From Notolepis coatsorum (taxonomy: Eukaryota > Chordata > Actinopteri > Aulopiformes > Paralepididae), in the NCBI GenBank assembly GCA_963971535.1, contig OZ020601.1, positions 17,059,237-17,123,236 of the forward strand: a stretch of DNA of 64,000 nucleotides, given 5' to 3'. Below are positions 12,471 through 25,078 of the stretch, piece by piece. Each line of letters begins with the position of its first letter. Positions within the stretch are counted from its first letter, which is position 1. Position numbers and translations under genes: made by a program. The notes under the pieces are model-generated. The model saw only the letters and a program-made list of their open reading frames with translations, did no database searches and was not told where the DNA came from.

Positions 12471-15400
12471 GAAATCATTGACTTTGTTATTGTTAGCATT
12501 CTTACCAATATGATCCATCAATGAACACCATTTAATTTCTCGCGCCTGTTGTTTTGACTGCTGTTTGATTGGTTACACCTCTTGAATGATTAAGATCAGC
12601 AATTCTTTCTCAAACAGCAAGGCTGTTTTTTAACAACAATGCTATGCTGTATTCAGTAGTGTAATAGTATTCTATGAAGTTGTGTTGTATCTTCCTCTGA
12701 TCGATATGTGCGTTATAATCATGAACAGAAACAGCCGTAAGTGAAGATGATGTTCCTGTGTACAGCTCCCTGTCCTAACTGATTGAGTGGTCAAGACTAT
12801 ACTTTCAGGGATCATTTCTATAGTTTCTGACTTGTGAAATGTGTTTCTAAGGTGTTTGGTTTTGCTAACCACGATGAAGAGATGCGATATTTCCTTCTGA
12901 GCGTGAAGAGGGCAGTGGGAAATGATTCAGTTCATATACTCTGTCATTGATGATTGTTCTTTGCTTCCTAGTGCTTCATTGAGGGAGGAAATATGTTCAG
13001 AGTGGCTATGTGTAACTTGTGAAATGAAAATATGTTTGATGATGCATATGAAGATAATGTTACAGATGTATTAGGTTGGTAGACAGTTTTACTTTAGAAA
13101 ATTAAGCGCTTTCAGCTATGATGCTTCATGGAGGTGGGACTGGCTTGGGAGTGGGGTTATATCTTTTAGCTCTTACATTGGTTGTCTGGTAAATTACAAT
13201 TACTACAACTGTAATGGAAACATTTTAGAATGATGAATATATTTATCAGATTTAAACATTGAAATCATTGACGTTGTTATTGTTAGCATTCTTACCAATA
13301 TGATCCATCAATGAACACCATTTAATTTCTCGCGCCTGTTGTTTTGACTGCTGTTTGATTGGTTACACCTCTTGAATGATTAAGATCAGCAATTCTTTCT
13401 CAAACAGCAAGGCTGTTTTTTAACAACAATGCTATGCTGTATTCAGTAGTGTAATAGTATTCTATGAAGTTGTGTTGTATCTTCCTCTGATCGATATGTG
13501 CGTTATAATCATGAACAGAAACAGCCGTAAGTGAAGATGATGTTCCTGTGTACAGCTCCCTGTCCTAACTGATTGAGTGGTCAAGACTATACTTTCAGGG
13601 ATCATTTCTATAGTTTCTGACTTGTGAAATGTGTTTCTAAGGTGTTTGGTTTTGCTAACCACGATGAAGAGATGCGATATTTCCTTCTGAGCGTGAAGAG
13701 GGCAGTGGGAAATGATTAAGTTCATATACTCACTGTCATTGATGATCGTTCTTTGCTTCCTAGTGCTTCATTGAGGGAGGAAATATGTTCAGAGTGGCTA
13801 TGTTTAACTTGTGAAATGAAAATATGTTTGATGATGCATATGAAGATAATGTTACAGATGTATTAGGTTGGTAGACAGTTTTACTTATATCTTTTAGCTC
13901 TTACATTGGTTGTCTGGTAAATTACAATCACTACAACTGTAATGGAAACATTTTAGAATGATGAATATATTTTTCAGATTTAAACATTGAAATCATTGAC
14001 TTTGTTATTGTTAGCATTCTTACCAATATGATCCATCAATGAACACCATTTAATTTCTCGCGCCTGTTGTTTTGACTGCTGTTTGATTGGTTACACCTCT
14101 TGAATGATTAAGATCAGCAATTCTTTCTCAAACAGCAAGGCTGTTTTTTAACAACAATGCTATGCTGTATTCAGTAGTGTAATAGTATTCTATGAAGTTG
14201 TGTTGTATCTTCCTCTGATCGATATGTGCGTTATAATCATGAACAGAAACAGCCGTAAGTGAAGATGATGTTCCTGTGTACAGCTCCCTGTCCTAACTGA
14301 TTGAGTGGTCAAGACTATACTTTCAGGGATCATTTCTATAGTTTCTGACTTGTGAAATGTGTTTCTAAGGTGTTTGCTTTTGCTAACCACGATGAAGAGA
14401 TGCGATATTTCCTTCTGAGCGTGAAGAGGGCAGTGGGAAATGATTCAGTTCATATACTCTGTCATTGATGATTGTTCTTTGCTTCCTAGTGCTTCATTGA
14501 GGGAGGAAATATGTTCAGAGTGGCTATGTGTAACTTGTGAAATGAAAATATGTTTGATGATGCATATGAAGATAATGTTACAGATGTATTAGTTTGGTAG
14601 ACAGTTTTACTTTAGAAAATTAAGCGCTTTCAGCTATGATGCTTCATGGAGGTGGGACTGGCTTGGGAGTGGGGTTATATCTTTTAGCTCTTACATTGGT
14701 TGTCTGGTAAATTACAATCACTACAACTGTAATGGAAACATTTTAGAATGATGAATATATTTTTCAGATTTAAACATTGAAATCATTGACTTTGTTATTG
14801 TTAGCATTCTTACCAATATGATCCATCAATGAACACCATTTAATTTCTTGCGCCTGTTGTTTTGACTGCTGTTTGATTGGTTACACCTCTTGAATGATTA
14901 AGATCAGCAATTCTTTCTCAAACAGCAAGGCTGTTTTTTAACAACAATGCTATGCTGTATTCAGTAGTGTAATAGTATTCTATGAAGTTGTGTTGTATCT
15001 TCCTCTGATCGATATGTGCGTTATAATCATGAACAGAAACAGCCGTAAGTGAAGATGATGTTCCTGTGTACAGCTCCCTGTCCTAACTGATTGAGTGGTC
15101 AAGACTATACTTTCAGGGATCATTTCTATAGTTTCTGACTTGTGAAATGTGTTTCTATGGTGTTTGGTTTTGCTAACCACGATGAAGAGATGCGATATTT
15201 CCTTCTGAGCGTGAAGAGGGCAGTGGGAAATGATTCAGTTCATATACTCTGTCATTGATGATTGTTCTTTGCTTCCTAGTGCTTCATTGAGGGAGGAAAT
15301 ATGTTCAGAGTGGCTATGTGTAACTTGTGAAATGAAAATATGTTTGATGATGCATATGAAGATAATGTTACAGATGTATTAGGTTGGTAGACAGTTTTAC

Positions 15401-17152
15401 TTTAGAAAATTAAGCGCTTTCAGCTATGATGCTTCATGGAGGTGGGACTGGCTTGGGAGTGGGGTTATATCTTTTAGCTCTTACATTGGTTGTCTGGTAA
15501 ATTACAATCACTACAACTGTAATGGAAACATTTTAGAATGATGAATATATTTTTCAGATTTAAACATTGAAATCATTGACTTTGTTATTGTTAGCATTCT
15601 TACCAATATGATCCATCAATGAACACCATTTAATTTCTTGCGCCTGTTGTTTTGACTGCTGTTTGATTGGTTACACCTCTTGAATGATTAAGATCAGCAA
15701 TTCTTTCTCAAACAGCAAGGCTGTTTTTTAACAACAATGCTATGCTGTATTCAGTAGTGTAATAGTATTCTATGAAGTTGTGTTGTATCTTCCTCTGATC
15801 GATATGTGCGTTATAATCATGAACAGAAACAGCCGTAAGTGAAGATGATGTTCCTGTGTACAGCTCCCTGTCCTAACTGATTGAGTGGTCAAGACTATAC
15901 TTTCAGGGATCATTTCTATAGTTTCTGACTTGTGAAATGTGTTTCTAAGGTGTTTGGTTTTGCTAACCACGATGAAGAGATGAGATATTTCCTTCTGAGC
16001 GTGAAGAGGGCAGTGGGAAATGATTCAGTTCATATACTCTCTGTCATTGATGATCGTTCTTTGCTTCCTAGTGCTTCATTGAGGGAGGAAATATGTTCAG
16101 AGTGGCTATGTGTAACTTGTGAAATTAAAATATGTTTGATGATGCATATGAAGATAATGTTACAGATGTATTAGGTTGGTAGACAGTTTTACTTTAGAAA
16201 ATTAAGCGCTTTCAGCTATGATGCTTCATGGAGGTGGGACTGGCTTGGGAGTGGGGTTATATCTTTTAGCTCTTACATTGGTTGTCTGGTAAATTACAAT
16301 CACTACAACTGTAATGGAAACATTTTAGAATGATGAATATATTTTTCAGATTTAAACATTGAAATCATTGACTTTGTTATTGTTAGCATTCTTACCAATA
16401 TGATCCATCAATGAACACCATTTAATTTCTCGCGCCTGTTGTTTTGACTGCTGTTTGATTGGTTACACCTCTTGAATGATTAAGATCAGCAATTCTTTCT
16501 CAAACAGCAAGGCTGTTTTTTAACAACAATGCTATGCTGTATTCAGTAGTGTAATAGTATTCTATGAAGTTGTGTTGTATCTTCCTCTGATCGATATGTG
16601 CGTTATAATCATGAACAGAAACAGCCGTAAGTGAAGATGATGTTCCTGTGTACAGCTCCCTGTCCTAACTGATTGAGTGGTCAAGACTATACTTTCAGGG
16701 ATCATTTCTATAGTTTCTGACTTGTGAAATGTGTTTCTAAGGTGTTTGGTTTTGCTAACCACGATGAAGAGATGAGATATTTCCTTCTGAGCGTGAAGAG
16801 GGCAGTGGGAAATGATTCAGTTCATATACTCTCTGTCATTGATGATCGTTCTTTGCTTCCTAGTGCTTCATTGAGGGAGGAAATATGTTCAGAGTGGCTA
16901 TGTGTAACTTGTGAAATTAAAATATGTTTGATGATGCATATGAAGATAATGTTACAGATGTATTAGGTTGGTAGACAGTTTTACTTTAGAAAATTAAGCG
17001 CTTTCAGCTATGATGCTTCATGGAGGTGGGACTGGCTTGGGAGTGGGGTTATATCTTTTAGCTCTTACATTGGTTGTCTGGTAAATTACAATCACTACAA
17101 CTGTAATGGAAACATTTTAGAATGATGAATATATTTTTCAGATTTAAACATT
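12471..17152. repeat. Six-monomer block related to the start of the 8.93-kb unit
   Basis: Monomers at 12471, 13261, 13989, 14779, 15569 and 16361. The first three (caattac type, 64-bp-deleted type, tttgctttt type) match the first three of the following 8.93-kb unit in order and length (790, 728, 790). The remaining three are full-length, with two consecutive gagatgagat monomers at 15569 and 16361. It reads as an earlier or shuffled version of the larger unit. Confidence 0.75.
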
Positions 17153-20100
17153 GAAATCATTGACTTTGTTATTGTTAGCATTCTTACCAATATGATCCAT
17201 CAATGAACACCATTTAATTTCTCGCGCCTGTTGTTTTGACTGCTGTTTGATTGGTTACACCTCTTGAATGATTAAGATCAGCAATTCTTTCTCAAACAGC
17301 AAGGCTGTTTTTTAACAACAATGCTATGCTGTATTCAGTAGTGTAATAGTATTCTATGAAGTTGTGTTGTATCTTCCTCTGATCGATATGTGCGTTATAA
17401 TCATGAACAGAAACAGCCGTAAGTGAAGATGATGTTCCTGTGTACAGCTCCCTGTCCTAACTGATTGAGTGGTCAAGACTATACTTTCAGGGATCATTTC
17501 TATAGTTTCTGACTTGTGAAATGTGTTTCTAAGGTGTTTGGTTTTGCTAACCACGATGAAGAGATGCGATATTTCCTTCTGAGCGTGAAGAGGGCAGTGG
17601 GAAATGATTCAGTTCATATACTCTGTCATTGATGATTGTTCTTTGCTTCCTAGTGCTTCATTGAGGGAGGAAATATGTTCAGAGTGGCTATGTGTAACTT
17701 GTGAAATGAAAATATGTTTGATGATGCATATGAAGATAATGTTACAGATGTATTAGGTTGGTAGACAGTTTTACTTTAGAAAATTAAGCGCTTTCAGCTA
17801 TGATGCTTCATGGAGGTGGGACTGGCTTGGGAGTGGGGTTATATCTTTTAGCTCTTACATTGGTTGTCTGGTAAATTACAATTACTACAACTGTAATGGA
17901 AACATTTTAGAATGATGAATATATTTATCAGATTTAAACATTGAAATCATTGACGTTGTTATTGTTAGCATTCTTACCAATATGATCCATCAATGAACAC
18001 CATTTAATTTCTCGCGCCTGTTGTTTTGACTGCTGTTTGATTGGTTACACCTCTTGAATGATTAAGATCAGCAATTCTTTCTCAAACAGCAAGGCTGTTT
18101 TTTAACAACAATGCTATGCTGTATTCAGTAGTGTAATAGTATTCTATGAAGTTGTGTTGTATCTTCCTCTGATCGATATGTGCGTTATAATCATGAACAG
18201 AAACAGCCGTAAGTGAAGATGATGTTCCTGTGTACAGCTCCCTGTCCTAACTGATTGAGTGGTCAAGACTATACTTTCAGGGATCATTTCTATAGTTTCT
18301 GACTTGTGAAATGTGTTTCTAAGGTGTTTGGTTTTGCTAACCACGATGAAGAGATGCGATATTTCCTTCTGAGCGTGAAGAGGGCAGTGGGAAATGATTA
18401 AGTTCATATACTCACTGTCATTGATGATCGTTCTTTGCTTCCTAGTGCTTCATTGAGGGAGGAAATATGTTCAGAGTGGCTATGTTTAACTTGTGAAATG
18501 AAAATATGTTTGATGATGCATATGAAGATAATGTTACAGATGTATTAGGTTGGTAGACAGTTTTACTTATATCTTTTAGCTCTTACATTGGTTGTCTGGT
18601 AAATTACAATCACTACAACTGTAATGGAAACATTTTAGAATGATGAATATATTTTTCAGATTTAAACATTGAAATCATTGACTTTGTTATTGTTAGCATT
18701 CTTACCAATATGATCCATCAATGAACACCATTTAATTTCTCGCGCCTGTTGTTTTGACTGCTGTTTGATTGGTTACACCTCTTGAATGATTAAGATCAGC
18801 AATTCTTTCTCAAACAGCAAGGCTGTTTTTTAACAACAATGCTATGCTGTATTCAGTAGTGTAATAGTATTCTATGAAGTTGTGTTGTATCTTCCTCTGA
18901 TCGATATGTGCGTTATAATCATGAACAGAAACAGCCGTAAGTGAAGATGATGTTCCTGTGTACAGCTCCCTGTCCTAACTGATTGAGTGGTCAAGACTAT
19001 ACTTTCAGGGATCATTTCTATAGTTTCTGACTTGTGAAATGTGTTTCTAAGGTGTTTGCTTTTGCTAACCACGATGAAGAGATGCGATATTTCCTTCTGA
19101 GCGTGAAGAGGGCAGTGGGAAATGATTCAGTTCATATACTCTGTCATTGATGATTGTTCTTTGCTTCCTAGTGCTTCATTGAGGGAGGAAATATGTTCAG
19201 AGTGGCTATGTGTAACTTGTGAAATGAAAATATGTTTGATGATGCATATGAAGATAATGTTACAGATGTATTAGGTTGGTAGACAGTTTTACTTTAGAAA
19301 ATTAAGCGCTTTCAGCTATGATGCTTCATGGAGGTGGGACTGGCTTGGGAGTGGGGTTATATCTTTTAGCTCTTACATTGGTTGTCTGGTAAATTACAAT
19401 TACTACAACTGTAATGGAAACATTTTAGAATGATGAATATATTTATCAGATTTAAACATTGAAATCATTGACGTTGTTATTGTTAGCATTCTTACCAATA
19501 TGATCCATCAATGAACACCATTTAATTTCTCGCGCCTGTTGTTTTGACTGCTGTTTGATTGGTTACACCTCTTGAATGATTAAGATCAGCAATTCTTTCT
19601 CAAACAGCAAGGCTGTTTTTTAACAACAATGCTATGCTGTATTCAGTAGTGTAATAGTATTCTATGAAGTTGTGTTGTATCTTCCTCTGATCGATATGTG
19701 CGTTATAATCATGAACAGAAACAGCCGTAAGTGAAGATGATGTTCCTGTGTACAGCTCCCTGTCCTAACTGATTGAGTGGTCAAGACTATACTTTCAGGG
19801 ATCATTTCTATAGTTTCTGACTTGTGAAATGTGTTTCTAAGGTGTTTGGTTTTGCTAACCACGATGAAGAGATGCGATATTTCCTTCTGAGCGTGAAGAG
19901 GGCAGTGGGAAATGATTAAGTTCATATACTCACTGTCATTGATGATCGTTCTTTGCTTCCTAGTGCTTCATTGAGGGAGGAAATATGTTCAGAGTGGCTA
20001 TGTTTAACTTGTGAAATGAAAATATGTTTGATGATGCATATGAAGATAATGTTACAGATGTATTAGGTTGGTAGACAGTTTTACTTATATCTTTTAGCTC

Positions 20101-23100
20101 TTACATTGGTTGTCTGGTAAATTACAATCACTACAACTGTAATGGAAACATTTTAGAATGATGAATATATTTTTCAGATTTAAACATTGAAATCATTGAC
20201 TTTGTTATTGTTAGCATTCTTACCAATATGATCCATCAATGAACACCATTTAATTTCTCGCGCCTGTTGTTTTGACTGCTGTTTGATTGGTTACACCTCT
20301 TGAATGATTAAGATCAGCAATTCTTTCTCAAACAGCAAGGCTGTTTTTTAACAACAATGCTATGCTGTATTCAGTAGTGTAATAGTATTCTATGAAGTTG
20401 TGTTGTATCTTCCTCTGATCGATATGTGCGTTATAATCATGAACAGAAACAGCCGTAAGTGAAGATGATGTTCCTGTGTACAGCTCCCTGTCCTAACTGA
20501 TTGAGTGGTCAAGACTATACTTTCAGGGATCATTTCTATAGTTTCTGACTTGTGAAATGTGTTTCTAAGGTGTTTGCTTTTGCTAACCACGATGAAGAGA
20601 TGCGATATTTCCTTCTGAGCGTGAAGAGGGCAGTGGGAAATGATTCAGTTCATATACTCTGTCATTGATGATTGTTCTTTGCTTCCTAGTGCTTCATTGA
20701 GGGAGGAAATATGTTCAGAGTGGCTATGTGTAACTTGTGAAATGAAAATATGTTTGATGATGCATATGAAGATAATGTTACAGATGTATTAGGTTGGTAG
20801 ACAGTTTTACTTTAGAAAATTAAGCGCTTTCAGCTATGATGCTTCATGGAGGTGGGACTGGCTTGGGAGTGGGGTTATATCTTTTAGCTCTTACATTGTT
20901 TGTCTGGTAAATTACAATCACTACAACTGTAATGGAAACATTTTAGAATGATGAATATATTTTTCAGATTTAAACATTGAAATCATTGACTTTGTTATTG
21001 TTAGCATTCTTACCAATATGATCCATCAATGAACACCATTTAATTTCTTGCGCCTGTTGTTTTGACTGCTGTTTGATTGGTTACACCTCTTGAATGATTA
21101 AGATCAGCAATTCTTTCTCAAACAGCAAGGCTGTTTTTTAACAACAATGCTATGCTGTATTCAGTAGTGTAATAGTATTCTATGAAGTTGTGTTGTATCT
21201 TCCTCTGATCGATATGTGCGTTATAATCATGAACAGAAACAGCCGTAAGTGAAGATGATGTTCCTGTGTACAGCTCCCTGTCCTAACTGATTGAGTGGTC
21301 AAGACTATACTTTCAGGGATCATTTCTATAGTTTCTGACTTGTGAAATGTGTTTCTAAGGTGTTTGGTTTTGCTAACCACGATGAAGAGATGAGATATTT
21401 CCTTCTGAGCGTGAAGAGGGCAGTGGGAAATGATTCAGTTCATATACTCTCTGTCATTGATGATCGTTCTTTGCTTCCTAGTGCTTCATTGAGGGAGGAA
21501 ATATGTTCAGAGTGGCTATGTGTAACTTGTGAAATTAAAATATGTTTGATGATGCATATGAAGATAATGTTACAGATGTATTAGGTTGGTAGACAGTTTT
21601 ACTTTAGAAAATTAAGCGCTTTCAGCTATGATGCTTCATGGAGGTGGGACTGGCTTGGGAGTGGGGTTATATCTTTTAGCTCTTACATTGGTTGTCTGGT
21701 AAATTACAATCACTACAACTGTAATGGAAACATTTTAGAATGATGAATATATTTTTCAGATTTAAACATTGAAATCATTGACTTTGTTATTGTTAGCATT
21801 CTTACCAATATGATCCATCAATGAACACCATTTAATTTCTCGCGCCTGTTGTTTTGACTGCTGTTTGATTGGTTACACCTCTTGAATGATTAAGATCAGC
21901 AATTCTTTCTCAAACAGCAAGGCTGTTTTTTAACAACAATGCTATGCTGTATTCAGTAGTGTAATAGTATTCTATGAAGTTGTGTTGTATCTTCCTCTGA
22001 TCGATATGTGCGTTATAATCATGAACAGAAACAGCCGTAAGTGAAGATGATGTTCCTGTGTACAGCTCCCTGTCCTAACTGATTGAGTGGTCAAGACTAT
22101 ACTTTCAGGGATCATTTCTATAGTTTCTGACTTGTGAAATGTGTTTCTAAGGTGTTTGGTTTTGCTAACCACGATGAAGAGATGCGATATTTCCTTCTGA
22201 GCGTGAAGAGGGCAGTGGGAAATGATTAAGTTCATATACTCACTGTCATTGATGATCGTTCTTTGCTTCCTAGTGCTTCATTGAGGGAGGAAATATGTTC
22301 AGAGTGGCTATGTTTAACTTGTGAAATGAAAATATGTTTGATGATGCATATGAAGATAATGTTACAGATGTATTAGGTTGGTAGACAGTTTTACTTTAGA
22401 AAATTAAGCGCTTTCAGCTATGATGCTTCATGGAGGTGGGACTGGCTTGGGAGTGGGGTTATATCTTTTAGCTCTTACATTGGTTGTCTGGTAAATTACA
22501 ATCACTACAACTGTAATGGAAACATTTTAGAATGATGAATATATTTTTCAGATTTAAACATTGAAATCATTGACTTTGTTATTGTTAGCATTCTTACCAA
22601 TATGATCCATCAATGAACACCATTTAATTTCTCGCGCCTGTTGTTTTGACTGCTGTTTGATTGGTTACACCTCTTGAATGATTAAGATCAGCAATTCTTT
22701 CTCAAACAGCAAGGCTGTTTTTTAACAACAATGCTATGCTGTATTCAGTAGTGTAATAGTATTCTATGAAGTTGTGTTGTATCTTCCTCTGATCGATATG
22801 TGCGTTATAATCATGAACAGAAACAGCCATAAGTGAAAATGATGTTCCTGTGTACAGCTCCCTGTCCTAACTGATTGAGTGGTCAAGACTATACTTTCAG
22901 GGATCATTTCTATAGTTTCTGACTTGTGAAATGTGTTTCTAAGGTGTTTGGTTTTGCTAACCACGATGAAGAGATGCGATATTTCCTTCTGAGCGTGAAG
23001 AGGGCAGTGGGAAATGATTCAGTTCATATACTCTGTCATTGATGATCGTTCTTTGCTTCCTAGTGCTTCATTGAGGGAGGAAATATGTTCAGAGTGGCTA

Positions 23101-23932
23101 TGTGTAACTTGTGAAATGAAAATATGTTTGATGATGCATATGAAGATAATGTTACAGATGTATTAGGTTGGTAGACAGTTTTACTTTAGAAAATTAAGCG
23201 CTTTCAGCTATGATGCTTCATGGAGGTGGGACTGGCTTGGGAGTGGGGTTATATCTTTTAGCTCTTACATTGGTTGTCTGGTAAATTACAATCACTACAA
23301 CTGTAATGGAAACATTTTAGAATGATGAATATATTTTTCAGATTTAAACATTGAAATCATTGACGTTGTTATTGTTAGCATTCTTACCAATATGATCCAT
23401 CAATGAACACCATTTAATTTCTCGCGCCTGTTGTTTTGACTGCTGTTTGATTGGTTACACCTCTTGAATGATTAAGATCAGCAATTCTTTCTCAAACAGC
23501 AAGGCTGTTTTTTAACAACAATGCTATGCTGTATTCAGTAGTGTAATAGTATTCTATGAAGTTGTGTTGTATCTTCCTCTGATCGATATGTGCGTTATAA
23601 TCATGAACAGAAACAGCCGTAAGTGAAGATGATGTTCCTGTGTACAGCTCCCTGTCCTAACTGATTGAGTGGTCAAGACTATACTTTCAGGGATCATTTC
23701 TATAGTTTCTGACTTGTGAAATGTGTTTCTAAGGTGTTTGGTTTTGCTAACCACGATGAAGAGATGAGATATTTCCTTCTGAGCGTGAAGAGGGCAGTGG
23801 GAAATGATTCAGTTCATATACTCTCTGTCATTGATGATCGTTCTTTGCTTCCTAGTGCTTCATTGAGGGAGGAAATATGTTCAGAGTGGCTATGTGTAAC
23901 TTGTGAAATGAAAATATGTTTGATGATGCATT

Positions 23933-24081
23933 TAAGCATTACATCACACGCAGGAGTGGTTTGTGACCAATAAACCATGCCTAGGGGTGGTTGTTAGGCC
24001 CGAGGCGCAGCCGAGGGTCGTTAGACCCCCCTAGGCATGGTTTATTGGTCACAAATCACGACTGCACGTGGTGTAAAGCTT
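23933..24081. repeat. Large imperfect inverted repeat (hairpin) at element left end, copy 1
   Basis: The arms are about 55 bp. The inner 28 bp are perfectly complementary (23960-23987 with 24028-24055, from tttgtgacc to ctagggg), and the outer parts pair with scattered mismatches out to the element edge. The loop of about 40 bases is CpG-rich and contains ccgagg twice in ccgaggcgcagccgagg (23999-24015). The left arm starts one base inside the insertion boundary, which ties the hairpin to the element's end. Such structures are typical of foldback or MITE-type elements and could also arise by head-to-head joining of two element ends. Confidence 0.85.
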
Positions 24082-24188
24082 TTATACAACTGCCAGATTC
24101 ATCCAACCTTATTTCTATACAATAAACACACATTAATCGAAGATTTATTGAAAAAACCATCCGCCAGAAAAAGTAGTTCCCACAACTC

Positions 24189-24339
24189 CATGTGGAAGCA
24201 GCTTGAAGTGCATCCAACCAAACTAACACATCCAACTGTGTATTATTGGAATGATTGAGAGAAGTTGCCTCATGTGGAAGCAGCTTGAAGTGCATCCAAC
24301 CAACTAACACATCCAACTGTGTATTATTGGAATGATTGA
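24189..24339. repeat. 82-bp direct duplication inside element, copy 1
   Basis: The segment beginning catgtggaagcagc at 24189 starts again at 24271. It runs through gaagtgcatccaac and tattattggaatgattga in both. The second unit lacks one A (ccaaccaactaac against ccaaccaaactaac). This is a tandem duplication within the element that predates its spread through the array, because all three copies have it. Confidence 0.9.
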
Positions 24340-24352
24340 TTGAAAATTTATT

Positions 24353-24400
24353 AAAACGTTTTCTTTGCCCTATAGGAAAAAAACGTTTTCTTCGCCCTAT
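24353..24400. repeat. Near-tandem 21-bp direct repeat in element, copy 1
   Basis: Two 21-bp units at 24353-24373 and 24380-24400, each starting aaaacgttttctt and ending gccctat, differ at one base (T/C) and are separated by six bases. Each holds the palindrome aaaacgtttt. The same pair occurs at 33278-33325 and 36803-36850 in the other two copies. Confidence 0.85.
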
Positions 24401-24560
24401 TTTTTTATTTATTTCTTTTAGCCTAAACTTAACCAGTTGGAAACCAGGGGTACAGTAATAAAATTAGCAATCAACCAATCAATCAATTCAATAGACCATG
24501 CTCACTTAAAACAGCGCTGCTTCTCTCTCAGTCTGACTCCCCCGCTGTTGCAGACAGGAG

Positions 24561-24572
24561 TGTGTGTGTGTG

Positions 24573-24622
<50 letters not shown>

Positions 24623-24645
24623 ACAGTGTGTGTGTGCGTGTGTGT

Positions 24646-24688
<43 letters not shown>

Positions 24689-24696
24689 TGTTTGTG
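24561..24696. repeat. TG microsatellite in element, copy 1
   Basis: About 136 bp of TG repeats broken by gcg, a cacag interruption and ta variants. The longest run, between the first gcg (C at 24579) and tcacag (T at 24621), spans 42 bases. Alternating purine-pyrimidine DNA of this kind can adopt the Z form. Open frames through it (Cys-Val or Thr-His repeats) are not genes. Confidence 0.97.
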
Positions 24697-24991
24697 GGTA
24701 CGCCAGCGTCGGACAGTGTGAGAGAGAACGCTGCAGTCGGAAAGTAGGAAGGAAGAAATTTAAATCAATCAATTAATCTATCAATCAATCCGCGATTTTT
24801 CTTTTGTTCTAGATTGAGTCAAGACCCATCAATTACATCATCCAACATTGTTTAAAATACTAACACATTCCCCTTGACAGAATCGCTTCATATTTAGTCG
24901 TTATGGTGCTTTCAACATAACCATTTGTTGTTCGCGATCCTGTTTTCTCCCGGAGTGAGCCGGGGAGGGTTATGTGATTTGGTTGTGGGCG

Positions 24992-25009
24992 GGTCCTGAG
25001 CCCAGGACC
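24992..25009. repeat. Small GC-rich hairpin near element right end
   Basis: Arms ggtcctg (24992-24998) and caggacc (25003-25009) pair perfectly around a four-base loop. AATAAA follows at 25023-25028. The same structure is present in the other two copies of the element. It might be part of an old transcript 3' end or LTR-like piece within the element, but there is no further support for this. Confidence 0.55.
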
Positions 25010-25078
25010 GTGGATTGTTGTCAATAAAGACGTGTGAATGGCCAATCAGAATCGAGAAATTTGCATGCCGTTGTATAA

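Larger units (their letters stand above)
1..23931. repeat. Satellite array, segment 1 (about 792-bp monomers, head to tail)
   Basis: Thirty complete monomers plus the first 579 bp of the 31st. Taking gaaatcattgac as position 1, monomers begin at 1, 793, 1573, 2365, 3157, 3949, 4729, 5458, 6248, 7030, 7816, 8598, 9378, 10107, 10897, 11679, 12471, 13261, 13989, 14779, 15569, 16361, 17153, 17943, 18671, 19461, 20189, 20979, 21771, 22563 and 23353. Neighbouring units differ by a few substitutions and a small set of shared indels: a 64-bp deletion (728-bp units), a 10-bp deletion (782), loss of CT (790), loss of accaat (776/786), and T-run changes. All units have the same orientation. I found no clear shorter sub-repeat inside the monomer. 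The unit resembles no gene I recognise. A centromeric, pericentromeric or other heterochromatic location is inference only. Confidence 0.97.
23932..25078. mobile_element. Unclassified non-autonomous element with hairpin end, copy 1 (1147 bp)
   Basis: The sequence interrupts a satellite monomer between gcat and atgaag, and the two flanks rejoin exactly into the intact monomer (gcatatgaag) with no target-site duplication. In order it contains: a large inverted repeat (23933-24081), a TTATACAAC motif (24082-24090), an 82-bp direct duplication (24189-24339), a near-tandem 21-bp repeat (24353-24400), a TG-rich microsatellite (24561-24696), a small GC-rich hairpin (24992-25009), AATAAA (25023-25028), a ccaat motif (25043-25047), and GTTGTATAA at its right end. 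I see no transposase, reverse transcriptase or other credible ORF; the ORFs through the TG tract are low-complexity artefacts. It could be a MITE-like or foldback DNA element, or a composite of two nested elements. The class is unresolved. Confidence 0.8.

Noticed and set aside
24037-24316. ORFs of 73 codons (plus) and 86 codons (minus) over the 82-bp duplication
   Set aside because: They overlap on opposite strands, include the duplicated segment twice, and show no domain.
24437-24776. Cysteine-valine and threonine-histidine repeat ORFs over the TG tract
   Set aside because: These are translations of a dinucleotide microsatellite in several frames and both strands. They change length with the repeat number in each copy.
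24860-25045. 61-codon minus-strand ORF at the right end of the element
   Set aside because: Short and with no motif I recognise. Its conservation in three copies is explained by recent duplication. I could not support a retroelement or transposase origin.
23932-25078. Helitron
   Set aside because: It lacks a TC start and CTRR end, and the insertion point is T/A and not A/T. The small hairpin at 24992-25009 is about 70 bp from the end, too far for a standard Helitron 3' hairpin.
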